A DNA stretch of 64,000 nucleotides from Wenyingzhuangia marina (GCF_900130035.1 NZ_FQXQ01000001.1:124001-188000), one strand, 5' to 3'; counted from the first letter of the stretch, positions 37,501-47,284 are shown. Program-made: numbers and translations. Notes: generated by a model not told the origin, from the sequence alone.

Positions 37501-38775
37501 ATGAGATGTACTTTAAACCTTAAAGAACCTAAAGGAGCTAAACCAACGTTAATTTTGTTTTCAGCCTATTTTAACAAAGAAAACAAGAAATTTGTCTATT
37601 CTACAGGTGAAGTAATCTTACCAAGTGAATGGGATTTTAAAAACAAAACTCCTAACAACCTTAATGGGAGAAATGAACAAGCAAACCATCATAGGACTAT
37701 TAAAAGACAGCTAGACAGATACACTAACTTTTTTAGTGATACAGTTCAAAAATTTAAACTTGCAAATAGAGAAATTCTAATTTCTGACATTAAAGCCGAA
37801 TTCAACACTGAGTTTAAAAGAACAACTGCTATTTCTAGTAAATTTTTTGATGTGTACGATATTTTCATAAAAGAAAAAACACAGGATTATACAGAAAACT
37901 CTAATACTGTATCTACAGTTAGTCGCTACAAATACAATAAAACATTACTACAGGGTTTTGAAAAACATCAAAATAAAAAGATTCATTTTAATCAAATTAA
38001 CAATTCATTTTACAAAAGCTTGTTGAACTATTTTATTATTGAAAAAAATCATTCAGCAAATACATTAAGAAGAAATATAGGACTTTTTAAAACGTATTTA
38101 TATTGGGCTCTAGAAAATGAACATACCTATAAAAAAGATTTTCAAAAATTTAAAAGTCCTAAAGCTCAACAAACTGATGAAGTTGCTTTAACCTTAGAAC
38201 AAGTACAGGAAGTTTTTGAATTTGATTTGAGTAATAACAAACGTTTGGAACAAGTAAGGGATTTATTTGTTTTTGGATGTAGTACAGGAATGAGATACAG
38301 CAACTATTCTAAAGTTGAAAAAAAGGACATTCAAAGTAATATGATTAAAGTTATTGATTTTAAAAATTCTGAAAAAAGTTTAGAAATTCCCTTAAATGAG
38401 TTCTCTAATTATATTCTAAAGAAATACGATTATAGACTACCTAAAATTTCTAATCAAAAATTTAATCAATACATAAAAGAAGTTTTTAAGTTATTAGGGT
38501 ATAATGAGGACATTAAGAAAACCATTAAAATTGGTAAAGAAATTATAGAAACAATAACACCTCTTTACAAGCGTATTTCTTCTCATACTGCTAGAAGAAG
38601 TTTTATAACTATCATGAAAAATAAAAAAATACCAGACAAAGTAATTATGAGTTATACAGGTCATAGAAGTTTAGAGGTATTTAACAAATATTACAAACCT
38701 AATAATGACGACCGTAAAGACTTTATGCAAACAGTTTGGAAAATGCAGAATGCACCCTTAAAAAAAGTAAACTAA
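37501..38775 (+). CDS. tyrosine recombinase / site-specific integrase
   Basis: The N-terminal region (~1-100) matches the Bacteroidota Arm-DNA-binding domain (PTLILFSAYFNKENKKFVYSTGEVI..EWDFKNKTP). A SAM-like core-binding domain (~110-220) and the catalytic domain follow. Catalytic residues are seen in GCSTGMRYSNY (Arg), HTARRSF (His-x-x-Arg), YTGHRSLEVFNKYY (His and Tyr). At 424 residues it is full length. It lies next to the left att repeat and the CTGTCAAC pair and directly abuts the next gene (stop then ATG). Confidence 0.95.
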   Translation: MRCTLNLKEPKGAKPTLILFSAYFNKENKKFVYSTGEVILPSEWDFKNKTPNNLNGRNEQANHHRTIKRQLDRYTNFFSDTVQKFKLANREILISDIKAEFNTEFKRTTAISSKFFDVYDIFIKEKTQDYTENSNTVSTVSRYKYNKTLLQGFEKHQNKKIHFNQINNSFYKSLLNYFIIEKNHSANTLRRNIGLFKTYLYWALENEHTYKKDFQKFKSPKAQQTDEVALTLEQVQEVFEFDLSNNKRLEQVRDLFVFGCSTGMRYSNYSKVEKKDIQSNMIKVIDFKNSEKSLEIPLNEFSNYILKKYDYRLPKISNQKFNQYIKEVFKLLGYNEDIKKTIKIGKEIIETITPLYKRISSHTARRSFITIMKNKKIPDKVIMSYTGHRSLEVFNKYYKPNNDDRKDFMQTVWKMQNAPLKKVN

Positions 38776-39660
38776 ATGTTAAGTGCTAAAAATAGAATGA
38801 ATAGAAGAAATGAAAAAGAAAACAAATCTAAAATAGAATTTGAAAAATTAGACTTAACTAATACTATTAAAGAAATATATGAGTCTGCTATTCAAAAAGC
38901 ATTTGATGATTATATTATAGAAATTGATACTAAAAGAAAACAATTTCTTGCAAATACATATACAGAAGAACAAGCACAAGAAAAGTTTAATTACTTCACA
39001 GACCAAATTAGAATTGATTTTGAAAATGATGAAACTATATACAATATAATTATTAAAGAGCTTCAAAACACAACACCAGAAGCTACCATAGAAGAAAAAC
39101 AATATGTTATTATTTACACTCTTTGTAATTACATAGATAATGAAATATATAGTTTTAGTGAAAAGCTTAGATATATTGAAAATTTACATGAAGAAATATA
39201 TCAGAGTAGTAAAACACACAGACAGTTTTTATTCTTTAAAGAATTAGCCAACAAACAAGAAAAAGCAAAAGAAGTAATTATTACAAAACCAGAAACTATT
39301 TTCTTAAAAGACATCTTTAGAGTTTCTGATAACTACAATAGTATTATAACCTTATTGACCGATAAAAAACTTATTTCAATCTTAGATAATGAAACTTTTG
39401 TATGGAATGGAGACCATGCAGAATCCAATTTAACAGACTTAAAATTACTTGGTACTTTAGCTTATGTACTAAAATCAAAAAATTACTTCATTCCAAATAT
39501 CACTAAAAAAGAGATTGCAATTTCATTTAGCAATACCTTTCCAGACTCTAAACTTAGTGAAGCCTATTATGGTCAGATTGAAACCTCTATTTCTAACAGA
39601 AATACAACAAGTAAAGAAGAAGACTATTATTCTTATTTCTACTTTATTAATAGTTTATAA
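38776..39660 (+). CDS. hypothetical protein of the integrative element (helical, RteC-like C-terminus?)
   Basis: A 294-residue, charged, mostly helical protein. The first ~200 residues look coiled-coil-like. The C-terminal ~90 residues (FVWNGDHAESNLTDLKLLGTLAYVL, IAISFSNTF, AYYGQIETSISNR, YYSYFYFIN) resemble the pattern of the RteC / DUF6617-like C-terminal region found in Bacteroidota mobile elements. It begins on the base after the integrase stop, so the two are cotranscribed and may act together in excision or its control. The family call is uncertain. Confidence 0.5.
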   Translation: MLSAKNRMNRRNEKENKSKIEFEKLDLTNTIKEIYESAIQKAFDDYIIEIDTKRKQFLANTYTEEQAQEKFNYFTDQIRIDFENDETIYNIIIKELQNTTPEATIEEKQYVIIYTLCNYIDNEIYSFSEKLRYIENLHEEIYQSSKTHRQFLFFKELANKQEKAKEVIITKPETIFLKDIFRVSDNYNSIITLLTDKKLISILDNETFVWNGDHAESNLTDLKLLGTLAYVLKSKNYFIPNITKKEIAISFSNTFPDSKLSEAYYGQIETSISNRNTTSKEEDYYSYFYFINSL

Positions 39661-39904
39661 TGTTTATTTTATTTACCCATAAACTTTCTAAACACTATTA
39701 GAACTACCTAAATATACTTTTGAATCTCATATTCTAAACTAGAAGAGATGCAAAGTATTATTCAAATTCAATACATTAGCAGAAAGTGGGACAGATATTT
39801 CTTTATATAGTTCTAATACAACTATTGTAAACGGTAAAGGAACTGATGTAAATGACAATCCTTCACTAATTAATAGAGCTAAAAGAAAAACAATTACTCG
39901 TAAA

Positions 39905-40798
39905 ATGATTCTTAGTCTTATTGATATAACCAAAGCCAAAGGAGAATCAGAGAGAGCGCAAGCTTATTGGAATGCTTATCATTGTCAATCTAAAATTATT
40001 AGCTCAGACAATAAACTGTACGGTAATTATTGTAAAAACAGATTTTGTACAGTTTGTTGTGCTATTCGTAAAGCTGAAATTATCAATAAATACTATCCAG
40101 TATTAAAAGAATGGGAGAAACCTTATTTTGTAACATTAACAACTAAGGCAGTTAAAGCTAAAAACCTCAACAAATGGATTTTTGGAATGAATAGAGCTTT
40201 TAACATCATTAAGAACAGGTGTAAAAAGAGATATCAAAGAGGTACAGGAATTCAATTAATTGGAGTTAAATCTTTAGAGTGTAATTTTAATCCACAACGA
40301 AAAACGTACAATCCACATTTTCACATTATAGTACCCAACAAAGTAATTGCAGATTTGCTAAAAAAAGAATGGATGTTGCAATGGAATCAAACAGGTGTAA
40401 TTTACACTTCACCTAAAGCACAACACATTAGAGAGGTTGAAAACCTAGAAAGAGACCTTATTGAAACCATAAAATATGGAAGTAAAATATTTACAGAAGC
40501 CGACTTAAAGAAAAAAGGAAAAAAAGCCACTACTCCATTGATTTATGCTTTAGCGTTAGACAATATACTTTGTGCTATGAAAGGAAAAAGAATTTTTGAA
40601 CGTTTTGGATTTAACCTACCTAAGACAAGTAAAAAAAAACCTATTAAACAGCTTGTTATCAATTATGAAGAATTTATATTTACTTCTGATGCTACAGATT
40701 GGATAAGCACAACTACAGGCAAGCTACTTACTGGCTATACACAAACAAGTCAACTAAACCACTTATTAAATGAATGTATTAATACAGAGACTTATTAG
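39905..40798 (+). CDS. rolling-circle replication initiator / Rep_1-like protein
   Basis: The zinc-finger-like YCKNRFCTVCCAIRKAE, the PYFVTLTTK motif, the HUH-type metal motif YNPHFHIIV and the later IKYGSK with the candidate catalytic Tyr match the pUB110-type Rep_1 family, which nicks a double-strand origin. The ATG at 39905 gives 297 residues. The same frame stays open upstream to 39743 and encodes protein-like sequence (NTLAESGTDISLYSSN...), but it has no ATG, GTG or TTG, so the true N-terminus may have lost its start. It could support replication or mobilisation of the excised element. Confidence 0.8.
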   Translation: MILSLIDITKAKGESERAQAYWNAYHCQSKIISSDNKLYGNYCKNRFCTVCCAIRKAEIINKYYPVLKEWEKPYFVTLTTKAVKAKNLNKWIFGMNRAFNIIKNRCKKRYQRGTGIQLIGVKSLECNFNPQRKTYNPHFHIIVPNKVIADLLKKEWMLQWNQTGVIYTSPKAQHIREVENLERDLIETIKYGSKIFTEADLKKKGKKATTPLIYALALDNILCAMKGKRIFERFGFNLPKTSKKKPIKQLVINYEEFIFTSDATDWISTTTGKLLTGYTQTSQLNHLLNECINTETY

Positions 40799-40991
40799 TT
40801 TTCAATAAATTTCTGTATTAATATACAACTATCAGCTTTCTTAGAGTCATTCAATAATTTTGTTAAATATGTTAATCAGTAATGCTAATTACTATTAAAT
40901 AATATTTTATCCAAAGACTACACAGGACTAGCAGTATTAATTCAGTAGAATTAGTATATTTCAGTTTTAAACTAATATTGAAATTCATAAT

Positions 40992-42740
40992 ATGATAAAC
41001 GTTAAAGATTCTGCAAATTTTATATGGTCTATTGCAGATTTATTAAGGGGGGATTACAGGCAAAGTGACTATGGTAAGGTGGTATTACCTTTTACAGTTT
41101 TAAGACGTTTAGACTGTGTTTTAAAGGCTACTAAGGCTGATGTATTAAAAAAGCATGAACAAGTTAAAAGTATGAATATTCAGAACCTAGACCCTATTTT
41201 AAATAAGGTTGCTGGATATAATTTTCATAATGCTAGTTTGTTCGATTTTGATAAACTAATTGCAGACCCAAATAACATAGCTTCCAATTTGCGAAACTAT
41301 ATCAATGGATTTTCAGAAGAAGCCAGAGAAATCATTGAACAGTTTGAATTTGATAACCAAATTACAAAGTTAGACGAAGCTAATTTACTGTTCATGGTGC
41401 TGAAACGTTTCCAAGAAATAGACCTACATCCAGAACAAATCTCTAGTATGGAAATGGGGTACATGTTTGAAGAACTGATTAGAAAGTTTGCTGAAATATC
41501 TAACGAAACCGCTGGAGAACATTTTACACCTCGTGAAGTCATTCGTTTAATGGTGAATCTATTGTTTATGAACGATAGAGAGATTTTAACGCAAAAAGGA
41601 ATTGTAAAAACAATTTTTGATTGTTGTGCTGGAACGGGTGGTATGCTATCCATTGCAGAGGAATACCTCAACGAATTAAATCCAGAAGCTAGATTGGAAG
41701 TTTTCGGACAAGAACTAAATCCAGAGTCATATGCTATCTGTAAAAGTGATATGTTAATCAAAGGACAAAAACCAGATAACATTGCTAAAGGAAACAGTTT
41801 AAAGAGTAAAGACGATGTAAAACTAAAAGGCGACCAGTTTATCAATCATAAATTCGATTATTTAATTACCAACCCACCATTTGGAGTGAAATGGGGAAAA
41901 GTACAAAAAGAAGTTACCGAAGAACATAATTCTTTAGGACATGGTGGTCGTTATGGAGCTGGCTTACCATCTGTAAGCGATGGTTCGTTTTTATTCTTAA
42001 TGAATTTAATGTCTAAAATGAAACCCAAAGACCAAGGTGGTTCTCGTTTAGCAATAGTCTTTAATGGTTCACCATTATTTTCGGGTTCACCAAGTAGCAA
42101 GAAAAACGAAAGCAGTATTCGCCAATGGATTATAGAAAATGACCTATTAGAAAGCGTTATCGCTTTGCCTAATCAATTGTTTTACAATACGGGTATAAGC
42201 ACCTATATATGGATAATAAGTAATCATAAAGCTATTGAACGCAAAGGCAAAGTGCAGTTGATTAACGCAGTAGATTACTTTAAAAAAATGAGTAAATCTT
42301 TAGGTGATAAACGTAATGAGTTATCCGACCAGCACATACAAGATATTACCAAATTATATGGAGATTTTGAAGCAAACGAACATTGCAAAATACTTGATAA
42401 TACCGATTTTGGTTATGCTAAAGTAACGGTGGAACGCCCTTTAATGAAGAACGGTAAAATAGTTACCGATACTAAAGGCAACCCGAAACCAGATGCAAAA
42501 TTACGTGATAGCGAAAACATACCTTTAAAAGAAAATATAGAAAGCTATATGAAACGTGAAGTATTACCACACGTACCAGATGCTTGGGTAGACGAAAAGA
42601 AAACGAATATTGGTTACGAAATTAATTTTACCAAATACTTCTATCAATACAAACCATTAAGGTCTTTAGCTGAAATTAAAGCCGATATTTTAGCTTTAGA
42701 AGAAGAAACCGATGGTTTAATTAAAATGGTAATGAATTAG
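40992..42740 (+). CDS. hsdM: type I restriction-modification methyltransferase subunit HsdM
   Basis: N6-adenine methyltransferase subunit of the R2M2S1 complex. The N-terminal helical domain (SANFIWSIADLLRGDYRQSDYGKVVLPFTVLRRLD) is typical. The SAM motif I is DCCAGTGGMLSIAEE, and the catalytic motif IV is ITNPPFGVKWG. Upstream EHFTPREVIRLMV is the HsdM signature. Length 582 is normal. Two bases separate it from hsdS and the three hsd genes form one operon. Confidence 0.96.
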   Translation: MINVKDSANFIWSIADLLRGDYRQSDYGKVVLPFTVLRRLDCVLKATKADVLKKHEQVKSMNIQNLDPILNKVAGYNFHNASLFDFDKLIADPNNIASNLRNYINGFSEEAREIIEQFEFDNQITKLDEANLLFMVLKRFQEIDLHPEQISSMEMGYMFEELIRKFAEISNETAGEHFTPREVIRLMVNLLFMNDREILTQKGIVKTIFDCCAGTGGMLSIAEEYLNELNPEARLEVFGQELNPESYAICKSDMLIKGQKPDNIAKGNSLKSKDDVKLKGDQFINHKFDYLITNPPFGVKWGKVQKEVTEEHNSLGHGGRYGAGLPSVSDGSFLFLMNLMSKMKPKDQGGSRLAIVFNGSPLFSGSPSSKKNESSIRQWIIENDLLESVIALPNQLFYNTGISTYIWIISNHKAIERKGKVQLINAVDYFKKMSKSLGDKRNELSDQHIQDITKLYGDFEANEHCKILDNTDFGYAKVTVERPLMKNGKIVTDTKGNPKPDAKLRDSENIPLKENIESYMKREVLPHVPDAWVDEKKTNIGYEINFTKYFYQYKPLRSLAEIKADILALEEETDGLIKMVMN

Positions 42741-42741
42741 T

Positions 42742-44070
42742 ATGAAAAAATACAAAACATACAAAGATTCTGGTATAGAATGGATTGGTGAAATACCAGA
42801 AGATTGGGAATCATGGAAAATAAGTCATGCATTTAAAAAAATTGGAAGCGGAACAACACCTCAGTCTGGAAACCCTTTATACTATGAGAATGGTACTATC
42901 AATTGGTTGAATACTGGTGATTTAAATGATAGTGTTTTGTATTCTTGTGCTAAAAAAGTAACACCAAAGGCTATAGAAGATAATTCATCATTAAAATTAT
43001 TTCCTAAAGGTTCTTTAGTTATTGCAATGTATGGTGCTACAATTGGTAAAACCGCTTTACTTCAATTTGAAACAACTACAAATCAAGCATGTTGTGTTTT
43101 TAACGAATCAGATATTATTGATATAGAATTTCTACAATATTGGTTTAAAGGAAATAAAGAACATATAATTAATCTTGCTATTGGTGGTGGTCAACCTAAT
43201 ATTAGTCAAGATATTTTGAAAGGTATTAGGCTTTATTGTCCAAGTAAAGAAGAACAAACCCAAATAGCCAATTACCTCAACCAAAAAACAGAACAATTAG
43301 ATAGATTAATTGCTAAAAAAGAGCAGTTAATAAACTTATTACAAGAAGAACGTATTGCAATGATTAATCAAGCAGTAACCAAAGGTCTAGACCTAAATGT
43401 ACCAATGAAAGATTCTGGTATTGAGTGGTTGGGTGAGATTCCAGAACATTGGGAAGTAGGTAAACTTAAATTATTTACTGATAAAATAACTGATGGCTCT
43501 CATCATAGTCCGCCAACTATGGAAAATGGAAAAAGATATTTATCTGTAAAAGATATTGGTGACAATGAGCTAATTTTTGAAGATTGTAAACTAATATCTG
43601 AAGAAGAATTTGATATTCTTGTTCGTAATGGTTGCCAGCCAATAAAAAATGACATATTACTAACAAAAGATGGTACTATTGGAAGAGCTGCATTAGTTAA
43701 AGACGATAATGATTTTGTAGTTCTTTCATCTCTTGGAATAATTAGACCCAATCAAAATTATTTTAGTCCATTATTTTTAAGAGAATTACTCGTTTGTTCA
43801 TTAATGGTAAATCAAATGCTTAGTTTGATTCAAGGTTCAGCTTTGACTAGAATTACTATTAGTATTATTAAAAACTTGTATATAACATTACCACCACTAA
43901 AAGAGCAGATTCAAATTACAAATTATCTTAATAATTCAGTTGGTGAAATTAATCGAATATTATTAAAGGTAAATAATGAAATCAACCTTCTAAAAGAATA
44001 TAAAACTGCATTAATTAGCGAGGTGGTTACTGGCAAAGTAGATGTTAGAGAAGAAGTTTTAGCACAATAA
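42742..44070 (+). CDS. hsdS: type I restriction-modification specificity subunit HsdS
   Basis: Two target-recognition domains are seen, each opened by a near-identical motif: DSGIEWIGEIPEDWE at ~res 8 and DSGIEWLGEIPEHWE at ~res 222. Each half ends in a conserved coiled-coil stretch (QIANYLNQKTEQLDRLIAKKEQLINLLQEER and QITNYLNNSVGEINRIL..INLLKEYKTAL). The two halves bind the two parts of a bipartite target; the sequence recognised cannot be predicted. At 442 residues it is complete. The repeated halves make domain exchange by recombination possible. Confidence 0.95.
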   Translation: MKKYKTYKDSGIEWIGEIPEDWESWKISHAFKKIGSGTTPQSGNPLYYENGTINWLNTGDLNDSVLYSCAKKVTPKAIEDNSSLKLFPKGSLVIAMYGATIGKTALLQFETTTNQACCVFNESDIIDIEFLQYWFKGNKEHIINLAIGGGQPNISQDILKGIRLYCPSKEEQTQIANYLNQKTEQLDRLIAKKEQLINLLQEERIAMINQAVTKGLDLNVPMKDSGIEWLGEIPEHWEVGKLKLFTDKITDGSHHSPPTMENGKRYLSVKDIGDNELIFEDCKLISEEEFDILVRNGCQPIKNDILLTKDGTIGRAALVKDDNDFVVLSSLGIIRPNQNYFSPLFLRELLVCSLMVNQMLSLIQGSALTRITISIIKNLYITLPPLKEQIQITNYLNNSVGEINRILLKVNNEINLLKEYKTALISEVVTGKVDVREEVLAQ

Positions 44071-44081
44071 AAAGTAAACTT

Positions 44082-47000
44082 ATGGCAAAAGGCATACATA
44101 CAGAATTAACGTTTGAAACTGCTATAGAAACTTCTTTATTAGAAGATGGTGGTTACATAAAAGGGCATTCCATAGATTTTAATGCAGACTTAGGAATTTT
44201 TCCAAAATACGTTATTGAGTTTCTTAAAAACTCACAACCAAAACAATGGGAAAAATTATCTAATATTCATAAAAATGCAGTGGAGACTAAAGTCATTCAA
44301 CGTTTGCTAAAAGATTTAGATAATCATGGTACTTTACATGTGTTGCGTAATGGTTTTACAGATTATGGTGTAAAGTTTAATATGGCATTTTTTAGACCAG
44401 AGAGTACTTTAAATCCAGAAGCTGAGGTTTTGTATAATAAGAATCATTTAGCTGTTACCAGACAGTTATACTACCAGCGTAAAGGTAAAAACTCGCTAGA
44501 CATGGTTATTAGTCTAAATGGTTTGCCTATTTCAACGATAGAGCTTAAAAATCAGTTCTCTGGTCAAGATATTACCAATGCCAAAAAACAATATAAATTT
44601 GATAGAGAAGCCAGCGAACCTATATTTCAATTTAAAAAACGTTCGTTAGTTCATTTTGCTCTAGATGCAGATGAATGTGAAATGACTACTAAATTAGCTG
44701 GTAAAAAAACAAGATACTTGCCGTTTAATTTGGGAGCAAACAACGGAGCTGGTAACCCTATAAATAAAGAGGGATATCGTACAGCCTATTTATGGGAATA
44801 CGTTTTAGCTAAAGATAGTTTTATGGACATTATTGGTAAGTTTCTACATTTAAACGTAGAAGTTTACGAGCTAAATAGCGTAAAAAAGAAAAAGGAAACC
44901 ATGATATTCCCAAGGTTTCACCAAATGGACGTTGTTCGTAAATTAACTAAAGATGCTAAAGAAAAAGGAGCTGGTCAAAATTATCTAGTTCAACATTCTG
45001 CTGGTTCAGGTAAGTCTAATTCTATTGCTTGGTTATCTTACAGGTTATCCAGTTTACATAACAAGAAAAACGAACGTGTTTTCGATTCCGTAATTGTAAT
45101 TACAGACCGTAAAGTATTAGATAGTCAATTACAAAATACTATTTATCAGTTTGAACACAAACAAGGAGTTGTTCAAAAAATAGATAAGAACTCGCAACAG
45201 TTAGCAGATGCTATTAAAGCTGGTTCTAATATTATTATTACCACATTACAAAAGTTTCCGTTTATACTAGAAAAAATAGGCGAATTGGAAGCTAAAAAAT
45301 ATGCAGTTATTATAGATGAAGCACATTCTAGCCAAGGTGGTGAAAGTACTAAAAAGTTAAAAGAAGTTTTATCTGCTAAATCTTTAGAAGAAGCAGTTTT
45401 AGAAGATGTTTCTTCTGGATTAGATGAAGATGCCGAAGACCAGATTCGTAAATCTATGGAAGCTAGAGGAAAACAAGAAAACCTCAGCTTTTTTGCATTT
45501 ACAGCTACACCAAAAGCAAAAACCGTTGAGGTATTTGGTACACTAGATGCTCAGGATATTCCGAAACCATTCCATTTGTATAGCATGAAACAAGCTATTG
45601 AAGAAGGTTTTATTTTAGATGTATTAAAGAACTATACCACATATAAAACATACTTTAAGTTATCTAAAGCAATTGAAGACGACCCAAAGGTTAACAAAAA
45701 ACAAGCATCTAGAGCCATAGGGCGTTTTATGTCTTTACATCCGCATAATTTAGCTCAAAAAACAGAAGTTATCATCGAGCATTTTAGACAAGTGGTCTCT
45801 AAAAAAATTGGTGGTAAAGCAAAAGCTATGTTAGTAACTGGTTCTAGATTACATGCCGTACGCTACAAAGAAGAATTTGATAAATACATAAAAGAAAAAG
45901 GATATACAGATATTAAAACTGTAGTTGCTTTTTCTGGAAAAGTAATTTACGATGCATATCCAGAAGGTGTAACCGAAGTAGAACTAAACGGATTTAAGGA
46001 AAAGGAATTACCAAAAAAGTTTGGTTCGGATGAATACCAGTTATTATTGGTAGCCGATAAATACCAAACAGGATTTGACCAACCACTACTCCACACTATG
46101 TATGTTGATAAAAAATTATCTGGTGTAAAATGTGTACAAACACTATCCAGATTAAACCGTATGCATGAAGGAAAAGAAGATACGTTTATTTTAGATTTTA
46201 CAAATGACACCGAAGACATATTAAGTTCATTCCAACCATATTACGAGTTAACAACCGTTGAAAGCACAACAGACCCTAACCAATTATATGATTTAAAAGC
46301 GGAAATAGAAAAAGGACAAATTATCTGGGAATCTGAAATTGATAGTTTTTGTAATGTATTTTTTAAGTCTTCAAAAGCTTTATCTGTAAAAGAACAAGGT
46401 AAACTGAATGCTTTTATAGATCCAGCCGTAGAACGCTTTAAACAATTGCCAGAAGAGAACAGTAAAGACGATGTTATTGGAACAGAAATTACACAAGACA
46501 ATTTTAAACATGCTTTGCAAACCTTTACCAGACTCTATTCGTTTTTAACGCAAATTATGCCGTTTAGTGATGTAGAATTAGAGAAGCTATTTACCTATTC
46601 TAGATTTTTAATAAAAAAGTTACCAAGAAAAAACCAACAAGATAGATTTCAATTAGGTGATGAGGTCTCTTTAGAATATTACAGGCTACAACGTGTAGCA
46701 GAACAGAATATTGCTATGGAGAGTAAAGGCGAATATGGCTTAGAAGCTATGGATGGAGCTGGAATACGTATGAACAAAGAAGAACAGGAAGCTTTATCTG
46801 AGATTATAAATGTATTGAATAATAGATTTGGAACTGAGTTTAATGATGCTGATAAATTATTTTTTGACCAAATAGAAGCCGAATTAGTAGCAGACGATAG
46901 ATTATCTGAGCAAGCAAAAAACAATTCATTATCAAATTTTAAATTCGGGTTTGAAGATGCTTTTATGGACAAGCTAATTGGAAGGATGGAACAAAACCAA

Positions 47001-47093
47001 GACATTTTTTCAAAAATGATGGATGATAAAGATTTTGGTGGATTGGTAAAAGACTACATGTTAAAAAAAGTGTACGAAAGATTGAATAAGTAA
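44082..47093 (+). CDS. hsdR: type I restriction endonuclease subunit HsdR
   Basis: The N-terminal nuclease domain has the PD-(D/E)xK-like segment (KNSLDMVISLNGLPISTIELKNQ). The SF2 translocase has QHSAGSGKSNSIAWL (Walker A), VIIDEAHSSQGG (DEAH), FFAFTATPKAKTVE (motif III) and the later ADKYQTGFDQPLLHTM and QTLSRLNRM motifs. The C-terminal helical domain binds the MTase core. At 1003 residues it is complete with no visible lesion, so the system appears functional. It ends at a strong terminator (47117). Confidence 0.96.
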   Translation: MAKGIHTELTFETAIETSLLEDGGYIKGHSIDFNADLGIFPKYVIEFLKNSQPKQWEKLSNIHKNAVETKVIQRLLKDLDNHGTLHVLRNGFTDYGVKFNMAFFRPESTLNPEAEVLYNKNHLAVTRQLYYQRKGKNSLDMVISLNGLPISTIELKNQFSGQDITNAKKQYKFDREASEPIFQFKKRSLVHFALDADECEMTTKLAGKKTRYLPFNLGANNGAGNPINKEGYRTAYLWEYVLAKDSFMDIIGKFLHLNVEVYELNSVKKKKETMIFPRFHQMDVVRKLTKDAKEKGAGQNYLVQHSAGSGKSNSIAWLSYRLSSLHNKKNERVFDSVIVITDRKVLDSQLQNTIYQFEHKQGVVQKIDKNSQQLADAIKAGSNIIITTLQKFPFILEKIGELEAKKYAVIIDEAHSSQGGESTKKLKEVLSAKSLEEAVLEDVSSGLDEDAEDQIRKSMEARGKQENLSFFAFTATPKAKTVEVFGTLDAQDIPKPFHLYSMKQAIEEGFILDVLKNYTTYKTYFKLSKAIEDDPKVNKKQASRAIGRFMSLHPHNLAQKTEVIIEHFRQVVSKKIGGKAKAMLVTGSRLHAVRYKEEFDKYIKEKGYTDIKTVVAFSGKVIYDAYPEGVTEVELNGFKEKELPKKFGSDEYQLLLVADKYQTGFDQPLLHTMYVDKKLSGVKCVQTLSRLNRMHEGKEDTFILDFTNDTEDILSSFQPYYELTTVESTTDPNQLYDLKAEIEKGQIIWESEIDSFCNVFFKSSKALSVKEQGKLNAFIDPAVERFKQLPEENSKDDVIGTEITQDNFKHALQTFTRLYSFLTQIMPFSDVELEKLFTYSRFLIKKLPRKNQQDRFQLGDEVSLEYYRLQRVAEQNIAMESKGEYGLEAMDGAGIRMNKEEQEALSEIINVLNNRFGTEFNDADKLFFDQIEAELVADDRLSEQAKNNSLSNFKFGFEDAFMDKLIGRMEQNQDIFSKMMDDKDFGGLVKDYMLKKVYERLNK

Positions 47094-47116
47094 CTTTTAA
47101 CCTCATCTTATATTAC

Positions 47117-47150
47117 AAAGGCTATTATAAAATAATAGCCTTTTTTTGTT
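47117..47150 (+). terminator. intrinsic terminator after hsdR
   Basis: A perfect 12-bp stem (AAAGGCTATTAT / ATAATAGCCTTT) with a 3-base loop is followed by a run of seven T. Confidence 0.9.
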
Positions 47151-47197
47151 TTAATCTCAATTAAACATACCTATAACAAGCGTTAAAAAAGGGAATA

Positions 47198-47217
47198 CTG
47201 TCAACGATACTGTCAAC
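47198..47217 (+). repeat. right paired CTGTCAAC repeats (candidate integrase arm sites)
   Basis: CTGTCAAC at 47198-47205 and 47210-47217 repeats the left-end pair, including the 12-bp period and the CGAT-like spacer. It lies 44 bases inside the right att copy. Confidence 0.65.
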
Positions 47218-47260
47218 TAAAAAAACAAAACCCTCATAACTAAATAGTTACAAGGGTTTT

Positions 47261-47284
47261 TGCGGAGAAAGAGGGATTCGAACC
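47261..47284 (+). repeat. right attachment-site direct repeat (tRNA 3'-end fragment)
   Basis: This copy keeps the intact T-loop sequence (GGTTCGAATCC on the minus strand) followed by CTCTTTCTCCG. The opposite T-stem and the rest of the tRNA are not recognisable in the next 90 bases, so it is a fragment. Apart from the att copies, arm sites and hairpins, the gene-free stretch 47094-47451 shows nothing else clear. Confidence 0.8.

Larger units (their letters stand above)
37341..47284 (+). mobile_element. ~9.9 kb integrative element carrying a type I R-M system
   Basis: The element is bounded by the 24-bp direct repeats at 37341 and 47261. It has a tyrosine integrase just inside the left end and paired CTGTCAAC repeats just inside both ends. 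The cargo is an unknown protein, a rolling-circle Rep-like protein and hsdM-hsdS-hsdR. All genes are on the plus strand. There are no conjugation (tra) genes, so transfer would depend on a helper or on the Rep-like protein. The right end may be one of several nested junctions because accessory DNA continues beyond it. Confidence 0.8.

Noticed and set aside
37501-40798. Conjugative transposon of the CTnDOT type
   Set aside because: An integrase and an RteC-like tail alone are not enough; no tra genes, relaxase of MOB type, or excision operon is present.
41297-41845. 182-codon minus-strand ORF within hsdM
   Set aside because: It is the antisense shadow of the clearly coding hsdM; low-complexity Ser-rich translation without motifs.
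46679-47005. 108-codon minus-strand ORF within hsdR
   Set aside because: Antisense shadow; Ser-rich, no start context.
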